From: Tilletiopsis washingtonensis
Lineage: Eukaryota; Basidiomycota; Exobasidiomycetes; Entylomatales
Assembly (NCBI RefSeq): GCF_003144115.1
Contig: NW_020312010.1
Location: forward strand, 318,428 to 382,427
Direction: 5' to 3'
DNA: 64,000 bases
Shown here: piece after piece, positions 1-11,398 of the stretch
How the letters are laid out: each line of letters starts with the position of its first letter
How positions within the stretch are numbered: the stretch's first letter is position 1
The notes under the pieces: model-generated
Told to the model about the DNA's origin: nothing
Database searches by the model: none
What the model saw: only the letters and a program-made list of their open reading frames with translations
Position numbers and translations under genes: made by a program

Positions 1-2150
1 CTTGAGGCTCCACAGGCGCGCTGTGCGGTCAGCAGATGCCGTGACGAACGCAGCGTCGGCCGGCGAGAAGCGCACGGCCCACACGCCTCGCTTGTGCGCG
101 GTGCACGTGGCCAGGGGCTTCAGGCTCGCCGATGCCGTGTTGCTGTTCGACTTGCTGGGCGCGGCGTAGCCGAGCGCCCAGACCTTGGCTGTGCGGTCCT
201 GACTGCCGGACAGCAGCAGTGCATTGTTGGGCGAGACGTCCAGAGCATTCACATCCTTGTCGTGGATCTTGAGCGTCGTGAGGCTGCGCAGCTTGAGCGG
301 AACGGCCGGCGACGGGTCCTTCTCAAGGTACTGAGCAAGCACGCTCAGGTCCCACACCTTCGCCGTACGATCCTGGCTGGCAGTGACGAGGAATGGCGCT
401 CCGACAGCGCCGGGTGCAGCTGGGCGGCGCGCAAAGGCCACTGCGCCGACCGATTCAGCGTGGCCCTCGGCGACTGCCACACACAGCCATTCGCCTTCTG
501 CAGTCTCTGATGAGGCTGCGAGCTCGCTGTCGGTGACGATCGTGCCCAGATCGGCGGCGGCGGAGGTCGAGGCGGCGCTCGCCTGCTGCCGCTTGGGGCA
601 CCATGCCCACACGCGGGCTGTCCGGTCCTTTGCGCCACTGGCAAGCCACTTGCCGTCGTACGTCTTGTCCAGGCAGAGGACGAGAGCCGAGTGGCCGGAA
701 GATGCAGCCGCGTCGGAGGGCAGGAGCTCGACGTGCTGGCTGTCACCCTCAAGCGTGTACACGCGGATCGACGAGCTGTTCGTGGCGACGGCGAGGTGCG
801 TCTCCTGCGGTGCCTCCTTCGAGCTCGTAGCTCGCGGCGACAGCAGAGCGAGATCAACCACCTCGTCGTTGAAGCCAACGAGCTGCAGTGTGCGGCTCAG
901 AGGCCTCCGTCCCGCTCTTGGCCGCGAGACCGGGTTTGGCACAGCGTGGAAGATCAGATTCTGGTCGGCGTGCACGCTGACGACGACGTCGAGGGCCGGC
1001 ACGTAGTGGCACTCGATGACGGCACGCGCCTCGTCAGGAGCAGCATCGTCGGTCGCAAGCGCGGCTGCGCCCTTGCCGCAAAGGCCTAGCGCCCAGCGGC
1101 CGCCGGGCTGCTGCACCACGACGTTGTGCTGCGCGAAGCTCCACAGGCGCACCTCGCCCTCCGAGCCGCCGGTCCAGAAGAGGTCCTGAGCAGCAGCGTC
1201 CTCGCGGCGCCCGAGACTGCAGCCCGGCTCCAGGAAGCCGGCGGCCTCGATGCCCTCTCCTGCTGTGAGCGTCTCCACCATCTCCCATCCGCCAGTTGAA
1301 GCTTGTCGGGAGCCGGACGCGTCGCCTTTTCGCCGCCAGAAGACTAGCGTGCGGTCACGCGCGCCAGTGACGAGCGAGCGGCCGTCCGCAGAAAGTGCCA
1401 AAGCGCGCACCACCGACACATGCGCCGCCAGCACTGCCGCAGGCTTGTGCGCGCCGCTCGCCGGGCGCTGGCGGAGATCCCAGAGACGCACGCGGCCGTC
1501 GATGCTGCCAGTGAAGAGCTCGATGCGCCGCTCGGACGAGGAGGCCTGCGGCCCCTTGCCCTTGCCCTTGGCTGCAGCCTGCTCGCTCTCTGGCGACGGC
1601 ATGTTCCACTTGAGCGCACTCACGACGCCGCCGTGTCCGCGGAAGACGTGCGTGCAGAAGCCGCCCGCAATGTCCCACACCTTCACTGCGCCGTCGGCGG
1701 CGCCGGTCGCGAGCAGCGTCGACGTCGGGTCGACGGACAGCACCGCGACAGGCGCATCGTGAGCGCGCGGCAGCGAGCGCACAAGCGTGGCGGTGACTTC
1801 TTCTTGCGAGAAGTCGACTGCGAAGATGCGCACTGCGAGCGAGCGCGATGCGATGATGACGTGCGTGTCCGATGGCGTGAGGGCGAGCGAGGTAACATCC
1901 TCGGTGTCCTGCGGGAGCGTCCGGTCAGCACGGACTGACACGCGGCACGCTGCTTTCGACTCACGCTCGGGATGGTGGCGGCCACGCGGCCCGTCTGCAC
2001 ATCAGTGATCACAGCCTCCTGGTCGAGCGTCGAGACGAGCCAGCGGCCGTCGGACGTGAGCGCGACGCTGCCGCCGCTGTAGAACGGCTGCAGCGTGCGC
2101 CGCCGCCGATAGTGCGTCTTGAGCGCCGGCGTGGCGACTGCGGCGGCCAT
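1..2150 (-). CDS. UTP13: Utp13-like U3 snoRNP WD40 protein (3' end outside window)
   Basis: WD40 beta-propeller protein of the UtpB subcomplex of the small-subunit processome, needed in the nucleolus for early 18S rRNA processing. Exon 1 is 2150-1965 and exon 2 is 1908-1 (minus strand), joined in phase 0 across a 56-nt intron with a GTGAGT donor. The start gives an N-terminus with PFYSGGSVALTSDGRWLVS, the TBL3/Utp13 signature ahead of the first blade. Repeats ending in VKVWDI, VRLWDL, VRLWSF, ARVWAW, AKVWDL, AKVWAL and ARLWSL can be read along 698 residues, as expected of a double propeller. The frame is still open at base 1, so the C-terminal Utp13 domain lies outside. Assignment to Utp13 rather than another WD40 processome protein rests on the N-terminus and repeat spacing. 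Confidence 0.88.
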
Positions 2151-5100
2151 GTGCGCAGGTATAGGAGAGGCGAGGCGGTGGGTTGAGGCAGTGGAGGGAG
2201 ACGTCGATGCAGGGGCGTCCTTCGCAGCCCAGACAACTTTTTGGAAGCACCGCACGTGATCGCGGGAGCAGCTTGAAGTCTAGAATGTTCGGCGCGCAGC
2301 ACCTCCACCCCAGGGTCCACAGCTGCTCGGATCTGGCCCTGCCGCTCTCCACCACCTCGCTCCCTGCTCCTCAGTCGTGCAACATGACTTCGCCGCTACA
2401 TCAACGCGGAGATCTTCTTGCTGACGCTTGGCGGACGACTGACCCGCTGCAGCGCGGCACCGGCGCATGCCTGCGCGTGGTCAGCAAGTTGAGTCCGAGC
2501 GCCGCTCCAGATGCAGCAGCCGTCGGGAAGCGTGCATGAGCGGCCAAGAGCACCCCAAGGCGCGGCAAGCCGACGGGAAGCAGAAGCGAGGCCGTTGGCT
2601 GGCTCATGTCATGCTGTCAGCGAGGCCACTCCGTGCCAAGCACCTGCTCTGCTGCCACTCCGCGCCCTCGAGACAGGCATGCACCGCACGCCGCCAGGTC
2701 CGCCTCGACTGCGCTCTCGGCGCGTACCACAGGTTGGCCTCGGCGTCGGTGACGCTAAGCATTCTCCGCGAAGACCGACGACGCATCTGCAATCACTCTC
2801 GCTCCCATGCCAGGAGCGCCCGTCAAGGGCTCGGACAGTCCCGCACCCCACACGTGCGAGCCGGGCCGACTCCTGGCGTTGACGTGCTCTCGCGGACGAG
2901 ACCGCGAGTCCAGACGGCCACGCATCCACAGGCGTTGCCTTCATTGCGCGGCCAGAGCTGGCTTACTCGAGGCTGCTCTGGCTTCTCCGCAGCGCCAAGA
3001 TCCGTCTGCATCGGCGTCGAGATGAGCAACTGCTTCGAGGCGGGCCCCTCGGAGCCGTCGGAAGCGTGCAGTCCTTCTCCGCATTCGACCTGTCCACCTA
3101 GCCGCGGCAATCAGGATGCGCCACGGACAGCAATCAGAGCGTACGTCGCAGTCCTCTCAGTCCTCCAGGCTCGATTTTGACTGCACGAGACCGGGGCGGG
3201 TCAGAACGCAACTCGCAGCGAGAAGCTGCACCCGCCCGTCTTGTTGTCGCAAGAGCCCCACCGACTTGTCACCGAAATGCGAATTGCGCTCGACTCCGCA
3301 GCAGGGGTCGGGGAGCGGAGAGTTGCACGCTCGACGGTGCCCTTGTCCTCTCAACGCTGACGCTGCGGCAGCGCATGTGTTCATGCGTGGCGTGTGCGGA
3401 GTGCAAAGTTGGTGTACCTGACTCGCAGGTAAAGCTCGTCAGCTGACGAGCCAGCATGACCAGCATCCTGGGCGGAGGGGCGGGCGAGACGACTCTCAAG
3501 CCTCCGGAGCTCCTTCAAGTCCGGAAAAGCTCCGGCAGGCCGTCGATTGATCCACAGAGCGGCACGACACCTGCAGCAGCCATGGGAACGAAGCCTCTGG
3601 CCCGCTTGGCCCGCGGCCCTTGGCCCGGCGTGCGCTGGCTGGCTTATTTCGGCCGGCGATGGCCAGCCGCAGCCGTCGGCACCCGTCATTGGGCCGCGGC
3701 GGCAGCATCAGGATCAGCGCCTGCACCGGCGTCCGAGTCAGCGCCTCGTCGCCGTCGAGCGCCTCGGGTTCACATGCAAGAGCAGATGCAGGACGCGGCA
3801 TGCAGGCGCCAAAGAACGATGCGGCGCGTCTATCGTTGGCCCGTGGGCTTGCGGCGCTGGCGCGTCGCCAGAGCGGCAGCGTCAGCGCTCAGGGTGCAGC
3901 GGCAGCATGCGTCTAGCGCACACACGCGGCCGGGCATATGCTGCGTGCGCCTACCCCCCTGCACGACCGCTTCCGTCGGGAGGGGTCGACTAGGCTGCAT
4001 GCCGACCAGGCGACGAGGCCGACGAGGCTGCGCTGCGCATCTGCTGTGAGTCTCTGTCGGAGCCGCGCGCGTACTGCTCGCTGACGAGATGGAAATCGAG
4101 AACAAGAGAGAACGAGGCGAAGAGGTGCCAGGCGCCCTGCGGACTGCGGCTCGCATTTGCCGGGGAGGCGCCATTCCTGCGGCGAGCAGACGCTTCATGC
4201 ATCAGGCGCCGGGTCCTTGGATGCGCGTCGAGAAGCACAGCTCAAGCTCCTTTCGCGTCGGCGACAAAGCGGGAGGAAAACGAAAAGAAGGGCCCCTGCG
4301 CTGGCAACGAGGACCTTGTCGCCCTCTGCGCTGCTTCGATACGGTCCTTAGCGCAGCCTCGGCCGGCGCTATGCAGTGCTTAGGCACGCACGCATGCAGT
4401 CGCAGAATGCAGGAGCTTTTCCGGGGTTGGCCAGGGGGGATGGGAACGCGACAGCACACCAAGGAGACCAAGTCGCCGGCCGCAGCCACGAACGCTCTTG
4501 TTCCCGTCGAGCACGCATGGCAGAAGCCCCGGGACTGCGTGCCATGGACTAAGGCTAGCTATGCATGCACCTTGCTCCGCATTGATGCAGCCGATGGAGG
4601 AAGGCGGTTTGCTGCGAAACGCGCAACAACGAAGAGCAGACGCGCGTCGAGGCGGCCGCGTCGTCGGCAATCTCTCCCCGCTGGGAGCCCGAAAGGCCTG
4701 GCACGCCGTAGATCAAGAGTCAGGATGAAAGTCGGGCCGCGAGCGATGGCCGTCTGCGCGTGTCGAGCAAGAACGGGGGGTGGCTGCCGCGACTGCCGCC
4801 GCTGCTTCTCGCACGGCTCGGGGGAGCTTTTGCTTTCGTGCCGCGGCAGAGGTCCAACACTCCTCATCGGTGCGCATGCACGCCGCGGGCTGCTGGGCCG
4901 AACAAGAAGCAGGTGCAGGAAGGTACCAAGCCTGCGCCACGCTGGCGGAGCTGCGGCTGCGTTTTCAGCGGCGACCCGCGTCAGATTCAAAGCCAGCGGC
5001 GGCTGCGTCGACGGCGGCGCGGGCACGCGACGGGACGATGGACGCAGAGACGCAGCAGCTCGCACACCTGCCATGCCGCCGCCCGCGCAACGCCCAGCCT

Positions 5101-8100
5101 TTTCGGGGCGGAGGCGGCCGTGCGGCCCATCCCGCTGCATCGCTGCGGCGTCTGAGTTGCTCGATGTCGTCCGTGCCTTTCATGCTGCGTGTGAGCCGGA
5201 CCAAGCTCGGCGGCCTGTGCGGCGCGGCAGGCCAGACGAGCACGTCACGGCGGACGTCTGCGGCATTCGACGTGCCGCCTGCTCGTCGCGGCGAGGAGTG
5301 CGGCCCCGTGAGGCGGCGCTGCTGCGGTGCGCCTGCGGAGTGCGGCACCGAGTGCGGCGGCCGTTCCCGCGGCCTGTGCTGGGGTGCCTCAAGGACTCGC
5401 TGCGTCGCCTCTCATGCGGCTGTGGAAATGCCGCTGCACGCCAGCGGGTGGGCAGCCGAGCGGTGCTTCTATGGGCCTGCGCAGCCGTCGGGGCGACGGC
5501 CCTGGCACGGCACGAGCAGGTGCAGCGGCAGCGCACCTCTGTCTGCGTGTGCGCCTTCTCTTGATCCAGCACGCTGCAGCTGCCATCCTGCCACGCAGAT
5601 GCTGATGCGCGCGGCGGGCTCACATGCTTCGGCGCGCCGGGGAGAGAGGGCCAACGAAGCGCCGTCAGCTCCAACGCAGGCGTGGCGGTGCAGCGCCGGC
5701 ACCGGAGGGGGCCGCGGCAACGCAGGCATGCGAAGTGCAGCTTGGTGGCACCCCTCGTCACCACACCGTCGGGCCGGCGCGCTGCCGAGAGCAATTCGCG
5801 GCCGTCTGCACTGCACGAGGTGCAGCGAGTTGCGCAGAGAGCGCAGCATGCGGTGTGCCCGTGCAGAGGTGCAGCGCAGGCGAGGAGCGTGGATCTCACA
5901 CCGCTGCGTCCGCGGACATGGCGGCGCCGAGCAAGGGCGGAAGCGGGCCGTGGAAGCGCTGCATCTGCGTCAGAGAAGACCCTTCCGCCTCGTCTCGGCT
6001 GCGGCATGCGGGCTTCTCTGCGCCTGCGGCCCTTTCGCATTTCCGATGAGAAGGCGCCGCTTGCGAAGGCGCCAGGGAGCAACGCCTGGTGCAATGCACC
6101 CGCGCCGGGAACTGGACGAGGAGCAAGGCTGCGCTCGCTGGATCTCCCGCGCCGGCGTGTTCCCCGCGGCGCCTGCGCTGCTGGCGGCGGCTGCTGCGCT
6201 CCCCGGTATCTGATCGAGCACGGCTTGGACGCTCCTCCTTGCTCTGCGAGGCGCGGCGAAGCATCGTGAGCGCGCCGCCTGAGTCAGATCGGATGCGGGC
6301 GCTGCGTGGGTGCAAGCACGAGCCGGCGAACTCACCTCACACACAGGCACACACGTCACTGAATTTGAAGCGGGACAGGCGGCGCTCGACGGAGCTGCCC
6401 ATCCGGCATGCTCAGTGTTCCTTGGCAGCGAGGACAAGGAGCGCCGCGGGCGGGGCTGGTCTGCGGAGCGATGACGTGCGCCGTCGGTGCCGCGTGAGCT
6501 TCTCCTTGCACCGTGGCCTGCTGGGAATGGGAGCGGACGACGCGGCCAGACGCTCTTGATCTCCCGCGGCCCGGCGCCGACGACGCAGCGGCGCTGCACG
6601 CTGGAGTCCGAAGCTTCAAGCCTTCGCCGTAATGCGGCTGCTTGGGTGCGGCTGCATCGATCTGCGTGCCTCTTTGACGGCGCTTGGCACGCGCGCGCGT
6701 CGCTGGACGAGGGCCCCTCCTGCGATGCTGCCCGCTGCACCTCTGGTGCTGGCGCTCCCTGCTGACGCTGCATGCTGCATCTTGCACTCTGCACCTCTGC
6801 TGCCGGTGCTGCCCTGCGCATCACAGCGGCGGCCGCATTGCATGCCGAGCCATCTCGTCGTCGTCGTCGTCGTCGGCGCCCGCAGCTTTAAATCCCGTTT
6901 GCAGCGGCACCGGCGCGGTGGCTGCGCTGCATGACGTGTGCCGCTCGCCCTCCTCGCTCGCTGCCGCTGCGCTGCATCTGCACGCTGCATGCTGATGCCG
7001 GCTCCCAGCGGCGGCAGCTGCAGCGTGGTTGCGCCGCGCTGCAGGCTGCACGGCGCCTCTCCCGATGGGCCGGCGCTGTCGGCGGCGCCTGTCAAAATGT
7101 TAGCGCCGCTGCGCTGCGCTGTGTGAGCGAGGGGCTCGCTGCGCTCGAGAAGACTCGCCTCGCACCGCCGCAGGTTCCACCGCAACACAGCGCCGCCGCA
7201 GACGCAGCGGAGCAGCACCCGACGCTCTGTCCTCGCACATGGGCCGCCGCCCGCGGTCCGACTTGGCGTGCAGGCGCGGGCAACTCAGCCGTGTCGCCGG
7301 CGCACAGCAGCATGCTGCCCGTGCAGGTGCAGAGCGGCAGGTCCCAGCCCAGCGGACTGAGGCGCCCGGACGCCGCAGCCGAGAGCGCTCCGCGAGGGTT
7401 GGTGGTGCGCCCGCTGCAGACCCTTGCTGTTGCGCTCGCGTGCGCCGGCTGCGGCTGCGGCGGCGGAGCGGCGCCGCTGCCGACGGGGCGTGGAGTGACG
7501 TGCGGGCAGCACGGGAGCGCGAGCGAGAGGTGGTGCTGGCTGGCGGTGGTGGTGCTGCTGCAACGCCGAGAGCGTCTCCCCGCTGCGCAGGTGCGGCGAC
7601 ATAAAGCTATAGCGCCCTCGCGTGCGGCACGCGGCCGCCCCTCTGCCCCTCTCTCGCCTCCGCTTCTGCCGCCCGTCGGCCCCTGCCGCTCTCCTCACCA
7701 CCATCCTCACCGCCGCCGTGCGGCTTCTGCAGCTCCCAGCGCCCTTACGCCCTCGGCCCCCTGTCGCCTCTTGTGCCGGGCTTGCTCGACCGGACCGCAG
7801 CGTGAGTGTGCCGGAGCCGGCCTGTGCCCCTCGCGCCCCTGGCACGCCCGTGGCTTGGGCACTCTGGGCGACGGCGGCGGCGCTCTGCTCGTCATCGATC
7901 GGACACCGGGCACGCACGCAGCGTGCCGCAGAAGCCGCTCGCTTCGCTCTTGCCCCTGCACGTTCTGCCAAGCACGGCGTCCGAGCAGGGCCTTGAGCGT
8001 GCACACTCGCGGCCGGCGAGGCGCGCCGCTCGGCTTCTCTGTTCCAGCAGCCACTTTGCGGCGTACATTGCCGTGCGCCGCCGCTCGGCTCCGCTTTTGC

Positions 8101-8458
8101 GAGTCGCACTTTGGGTGCACGGATACACGGCTTGCCCCTGTGGCGTCCATCTAGGCGGACACTCAACTTGAGTGGCCCTGATGGAAGCGGTGGCCGCAGC
8201 GGAACTGCGGAAGGCCGGCAGAGGACCGGCCGGCCGGCTCTGCTCTGCGGCAGAGCACCGCTTTCTTTGCAGCGGCGCAGCGTGCCGGCCGTGCTCGGCC
8301 AAGAGCTCTTCTCGCGCTTGTGCCCATCTCGTATGCTGACCGCTGCGGGCGCCGTCCTCCAGCTCTCCCACCAACTCGCGTGTACCGCAGGCGGACGCGC
8401 AATCTCTCCCTGACTCTCGCGACCGCATCTTTCCTCGGCGCCTCTCTCCCCACACCGC
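2151..8458. other. 6.3-kb gene-poor stretch upstream of the HSF-type gene
   Basis: No reading frame here has the strong third-position GC bias or domain content of the real genes around it. The conceptual proteins are rich in Arg, Cys, His and Ser in every frame, as in non-coding GC-rich DNA. Open frames of 280-490 codons overlap on both strands between about 4.1 and 6.8 kb because stop codons are scarce in all six frames. Words built on TGC/GCA are very frequent. A (TCG)7 run sits at 6855-6875 and a TATA-like ATAAAGCTATAG at 7601-7612. The last kilobase is probably promoter and 5' leader of the gene starting at 8459; nothing else could be assigned. Confidence 0.6.
6855..6875. repeat. (TCG)7 microsatellite
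   Basis: Seven perfect TCG units inside the gene-poor stretch; not part of a supported gene. Confidence 0.9.
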
Positions 8459-10855
8459 ATGGCCACGGCGGCAGTCCAGCGGCGGGAACCTATCGGAGGG
8501 ATGACAGCCGGCTACAGCAGCGGCGGCGGACGGCCAGGCAGCCTCGCCGAGTCGTCTACCGCAAGCAATGCCGCTACGTCCGCCGACGCCGCTGAGCAGC
8601 GTTCCTCTGCCGCCGACTGGCACTATGGCCGGCCGGCCAGCTCGTCGTCGAGCACCGTCGGCCACAAGCGGCAACGGTCAAGCCGCTCGCCGTCTCCGTC
8701 TCGTGACGAGCGCGGCCAGCAGCACGACCAGCAAGGACGCCGTTCCCGAGCTGGCATGTCTCACCACGAGGCCGGACAGGACGACGAGGGCCGCGAAGGC
8801 AGCCCCAGCGCCAGAGCACACACTCGCGACGGTCCGTCATGGCAGTCGCCTTCGCGTCCCGGCTCAAACCGCGCCAAGATCCCGCGTCTCGCAGAGATGG
8901 GCGGTCCGAGCGACGACTGGACGCCGCCGAAGGATGTGCGCTCCGGCCGCGGCCCTCTTGCTGCCATGGCGCAGCGACCAGCCTCGCCCGGCCGGCCTCA
9001 GTCCAACGACACCGACGCCAGTCCCGACACCGTTCCGCGGCCCGACGACGCGCTGAAGTCCGCCTCTGCCACGTCGCGGATCAAGGCAGAGGAAGACAGA
9101 GAGTCGAACTACACGTGGAGCCGCGAGCGCTCCGGACGAGAGAGCGCCGGCGGTGCTGGCGAAGAGGCACGGCACTTTGGCAACCGAGGCGGCGAACCCA
9201 GCCGAGAGGCGCGTGCGCTGCCGCCGCTGTCGTCGTTTGGCGGCATGGCTGCGCCCGATGCGCCGTACGCTCCGCCGTCGTACCAGCAGCCGTATCCGCA
9301 GTCGGGCCACCACAGCGCACGGCAACGCCTCTCGCCGTCGCCGCGTCTGCCTGGCTTCGCCTCGCTGCAGCAGTCGCGCGAGCGCGGCGAGCCGGTGCAG
9401 GAGCAGCGGTACCACCATGCCTCGCAGCCCTACGGTGCGCCGCCGGCGAGTCTCATGGGCGGTGCGCCGCGAGCACCGTCGATGCTCATGCGCGGCGCGT
9501 CGCCGCTGCCGTCTGGCAGTCCGCCGAGCGTGCGCCACCCGAGCCCGAGCCAGTCGCAGCACTCGTCGTACACGCCGGGCTACCCGCCCATCCACCCGTC
9601 GCTCGTCGGGCTGCCCGGCTCGGGCGGCGGGCCGGGCAGCAAGCAGCAGCCGAGCTTCGTCAGCAAGCTCTACTCGATGCTCGAGGACCGCTCCATTGAG
9701 GATCTCATCCAGTGGGGCCCCGACGGCACGGCGTTCAGCGTGGCGAACCCGGCCGAGTTCTCGCGCCTCGTGCTGCCGCAGTGGTTCAAGCACTCGAACT
9801 GGCAGTCGTTCGTGCGGCAGCTCAACATGTACGGCTTCCACAAGGTCAACCACACGTACCAGGGCAACCCGGCCGACGAGGTGCAGATCTGGGAGTTCAA
9901 GCACGCCAGCTTCCGCCGCGGCGACATCCATGCGCTGGCCGACATCAAGCGCAAGTCGTCGCGCCACAAGCGCAGCGACAGCCAGGGCCCGCACCCGGCG
10001 GGCATCGGCATGGTCGGCGCCATGGACCTCGAGGGCCACCACCCTCGCAGCATCGGCAGCGACGGCTCGTCGCCGCGCACGCACCCGCACACGTCCGTCT
10101 ACGGCGGCGCTGCGAGCGGCGTGGTCGGCGAGGCTGGGCGCCACCGCCCGATGTCGCCGCCCGGCATGCACCAGCTGCCGCTGCACCGCGACAGTCGCGA
10201 ATCGCTCGACTATGCACGCACATCGTCCCTCGCTCCGCCGGGCGTGCAGCAGCACGGCCTGTACGACAACCGATCCGCGGGCCGCTACGAGGCGCAGCCG
10301 GGCTACCCGCAGGAGCAGCGCGGCCCGCCGCCGCCGCCTGCGCACCAGCAGCTGCCGCGCTCCCTTCCTGGCCATGCCGGTCCGCAGGGTGCCGAGGAGA
10401 CAGTAGCCCGTGTGGACGATCTGTCCGACCGCGTCGACGCCATCATCCGGCACGCCAACTACCTCGAGACGCAGCTGCGCAGCGTCTCCGAGCAGCTGTA
10501 CCAGTCGCAGCAGACCGAGGCCGGCCTGGTGCGCCACGTCGAGCACCTCGAGGCACAGCTGCGCTCCGTCAACGAGCGCATGTTCCAGCCGGGCAAGAGT
10601 GAGCCGCCGCAGGCACCTCTCACTGGCATGCCTCGCGGCGCCGAGTCGGCTGGCCGTCGCTCGTACCCCGGCCCGCCGCACGAGCCCGACATGGGCCGCC
10701 GCCGCAGCGACGAGATGCCACTCGCCCGGCCGCCGCCGCCCATGCCGCCAGGACATGTGGCACGCCCGCCGATGCACCACGGGCCGGGCCCGCCGCCCGG
10801 CGAGCTCGAGCATCCCGCAGCTACGGGCGGCCGCTATCCCGGCCGCTACATGTAG
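8459..10855 (+). CDS. HSF-type DNA-binding transcription factor (Sfl1/Mga1-like)
   Basis: Intronless, 798 aa. The HSF-type winged-helix domain spans about residues 398-500, from FVSKLYSMLED through SNWQSFVRQLNMYGFHKVN (recognition helix) to WEFKHASFRRG and a basic IKRKSSRHKR tail that may act as a nuclear signal. A heptad-like segment at about 647-715 (VDDLSDRVDAIIRHANYLET onward, followed by a second HLEAQLRSV repeat) is a probable oligomerisation coiled coil. The first 390 residues and the C-terminus are Ser/Pro/Gln/Gly-rich and probably disordered. The KLYSMLED start and FKHSNW...EFKHASFRRG resemble fungal Sfl1/Mga1 more than Hsf1, but this cannot be settled by eye. Such factors control stress, flocculation or morphogenesis genes. 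The start codon sits in a CACCGCATGG context. The gene is preceded by 6.3 kb without genes. Confidence 0.88.
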   Translation: MATAAVQRREPIGGMTAGYSSGGGRPGSLAESSTASNAATSADAAEQRSSAADWHYGRPASSSSSTVGHKRQRSSRSPSPSRDERGQQHDQQGRRSRAGMSHHEAGQDDEGREGSPSARAHTRDGPSWQSPSRPGSNRAKIPRLAEMGGPSDDWTPPKDVRSGRGPLAAMAQRPASPGRPQSNDTDASPDTVPRPDDALKSASATSRIKAEEDRESNYTWSRERSGRESAGGAGEEARHFGNRGGEPSREARALPPLSSFGGMAAPDAPYAPPSYQQPYPQSGHHSARQRLSPSPRLPGFASLQQSRERGEPVQEQRYHHASQPYGAPPASLMGGAPRAPSMLMRGASPLPSGSPPSVRHPSPSQSQHSSYTPGYPPIHPSLVGLPGSGGGPGSKQQPSFVSKLYSMLEDRSIEDLIQWGPDGTAFSVANPAEFSRLVLPQWFKHSNWQSFVRQLNMYGFHKVNHTYQGNPADEVQIWEFKHASFRRGDIHALADIKRKSSRHKRSDSQGPHPAGIGMVGAMDLEGHHPRSIGSDGSSPRTHPHTSVYGGAASGVVGEAGRHRPMSPPGMHQLPLHRDSRESLDYARTSSLAPPGVQQHGLYDNRSAGRYEAQPGYPQEQRGPPPPPAHQQLPRSLPGHAGPQGAEETVARVDDLSDRVDAIIRHANYLETQLRSVSEQLYQSQQTEAGLVRHVEHLEAQLRSVNERMFQPGKSEPPQAPLTGMPRGAESAGRRSYPGPPHEPDMGRRRSDEMPLARPPPPMPPGHVARPPMHHGPGPPPGELEHPAATGGRYPGRYM

Positions 10856-11398
10856 CCGCACCGCCTTTCCGGTTCCCCACCTCTGCTCTGCCAGTCTCTC
10901 ATCCCTATCCTGCGATCCTACTCGATCACCTCTCTGCCCCCACCTCCCACTGTGCTTCTCTGCTCGCATACATACCTCTATGCCCCACTTCATCCCTCCA
11001 CTTGTGCTGTGCCTCGACGAATGCATTTCTCTGCATCGACCGAACGGGTACGGATGCCAAGTTGGGCAATGCGGCTGACCGGCGAGTGCAGCGACCCAGA
11101 GCCTGGTTAATTTGGCAGCTGTCCTGTCCAGTCCGTACCGGCGGCGTTGTGGCCGGCAGAGGAAGGGGGGCACCGCTTCCGCGTCCTCGCGAGCGCGAAC
11201 AAGGCGCGCGCTGTTCCCACGCTTGGCTTGCCACGTGGTCGAGACGCCTTTTCGCGCGGCGCGATCCGCTGCGCGCCGCCGCCCAGTCCTTCCAGTCGCC
11301 TGCTCTCGCACACCATCCCACGGCCAGCTAGCTCAACCCCCTAGCACGGCCCTCCCGCACGCCACCACCTCAGAAGCGCCCCACGACTGACGCCCATC
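10856..11398. other. Intergenic: HSF-type 3' region and eIF3c promoter/leader
   Basis: 543 bp between two plus-strand genes. The first part is pyrimidine-rich, typical of 3' UTRs here, and the last 60 bp form a C-rich leader before the eIF3c ATG. No other gene seen. Confidence 0.5.

Noticed and set aside
4089-6213. Overlapping 491- and 477-codon plus frames and a 304-codon minus frame
   Set aside because: Same Arg/Cys/Ser-rich translation in every frame and no codon bias; explained by a shortage of stop codons.
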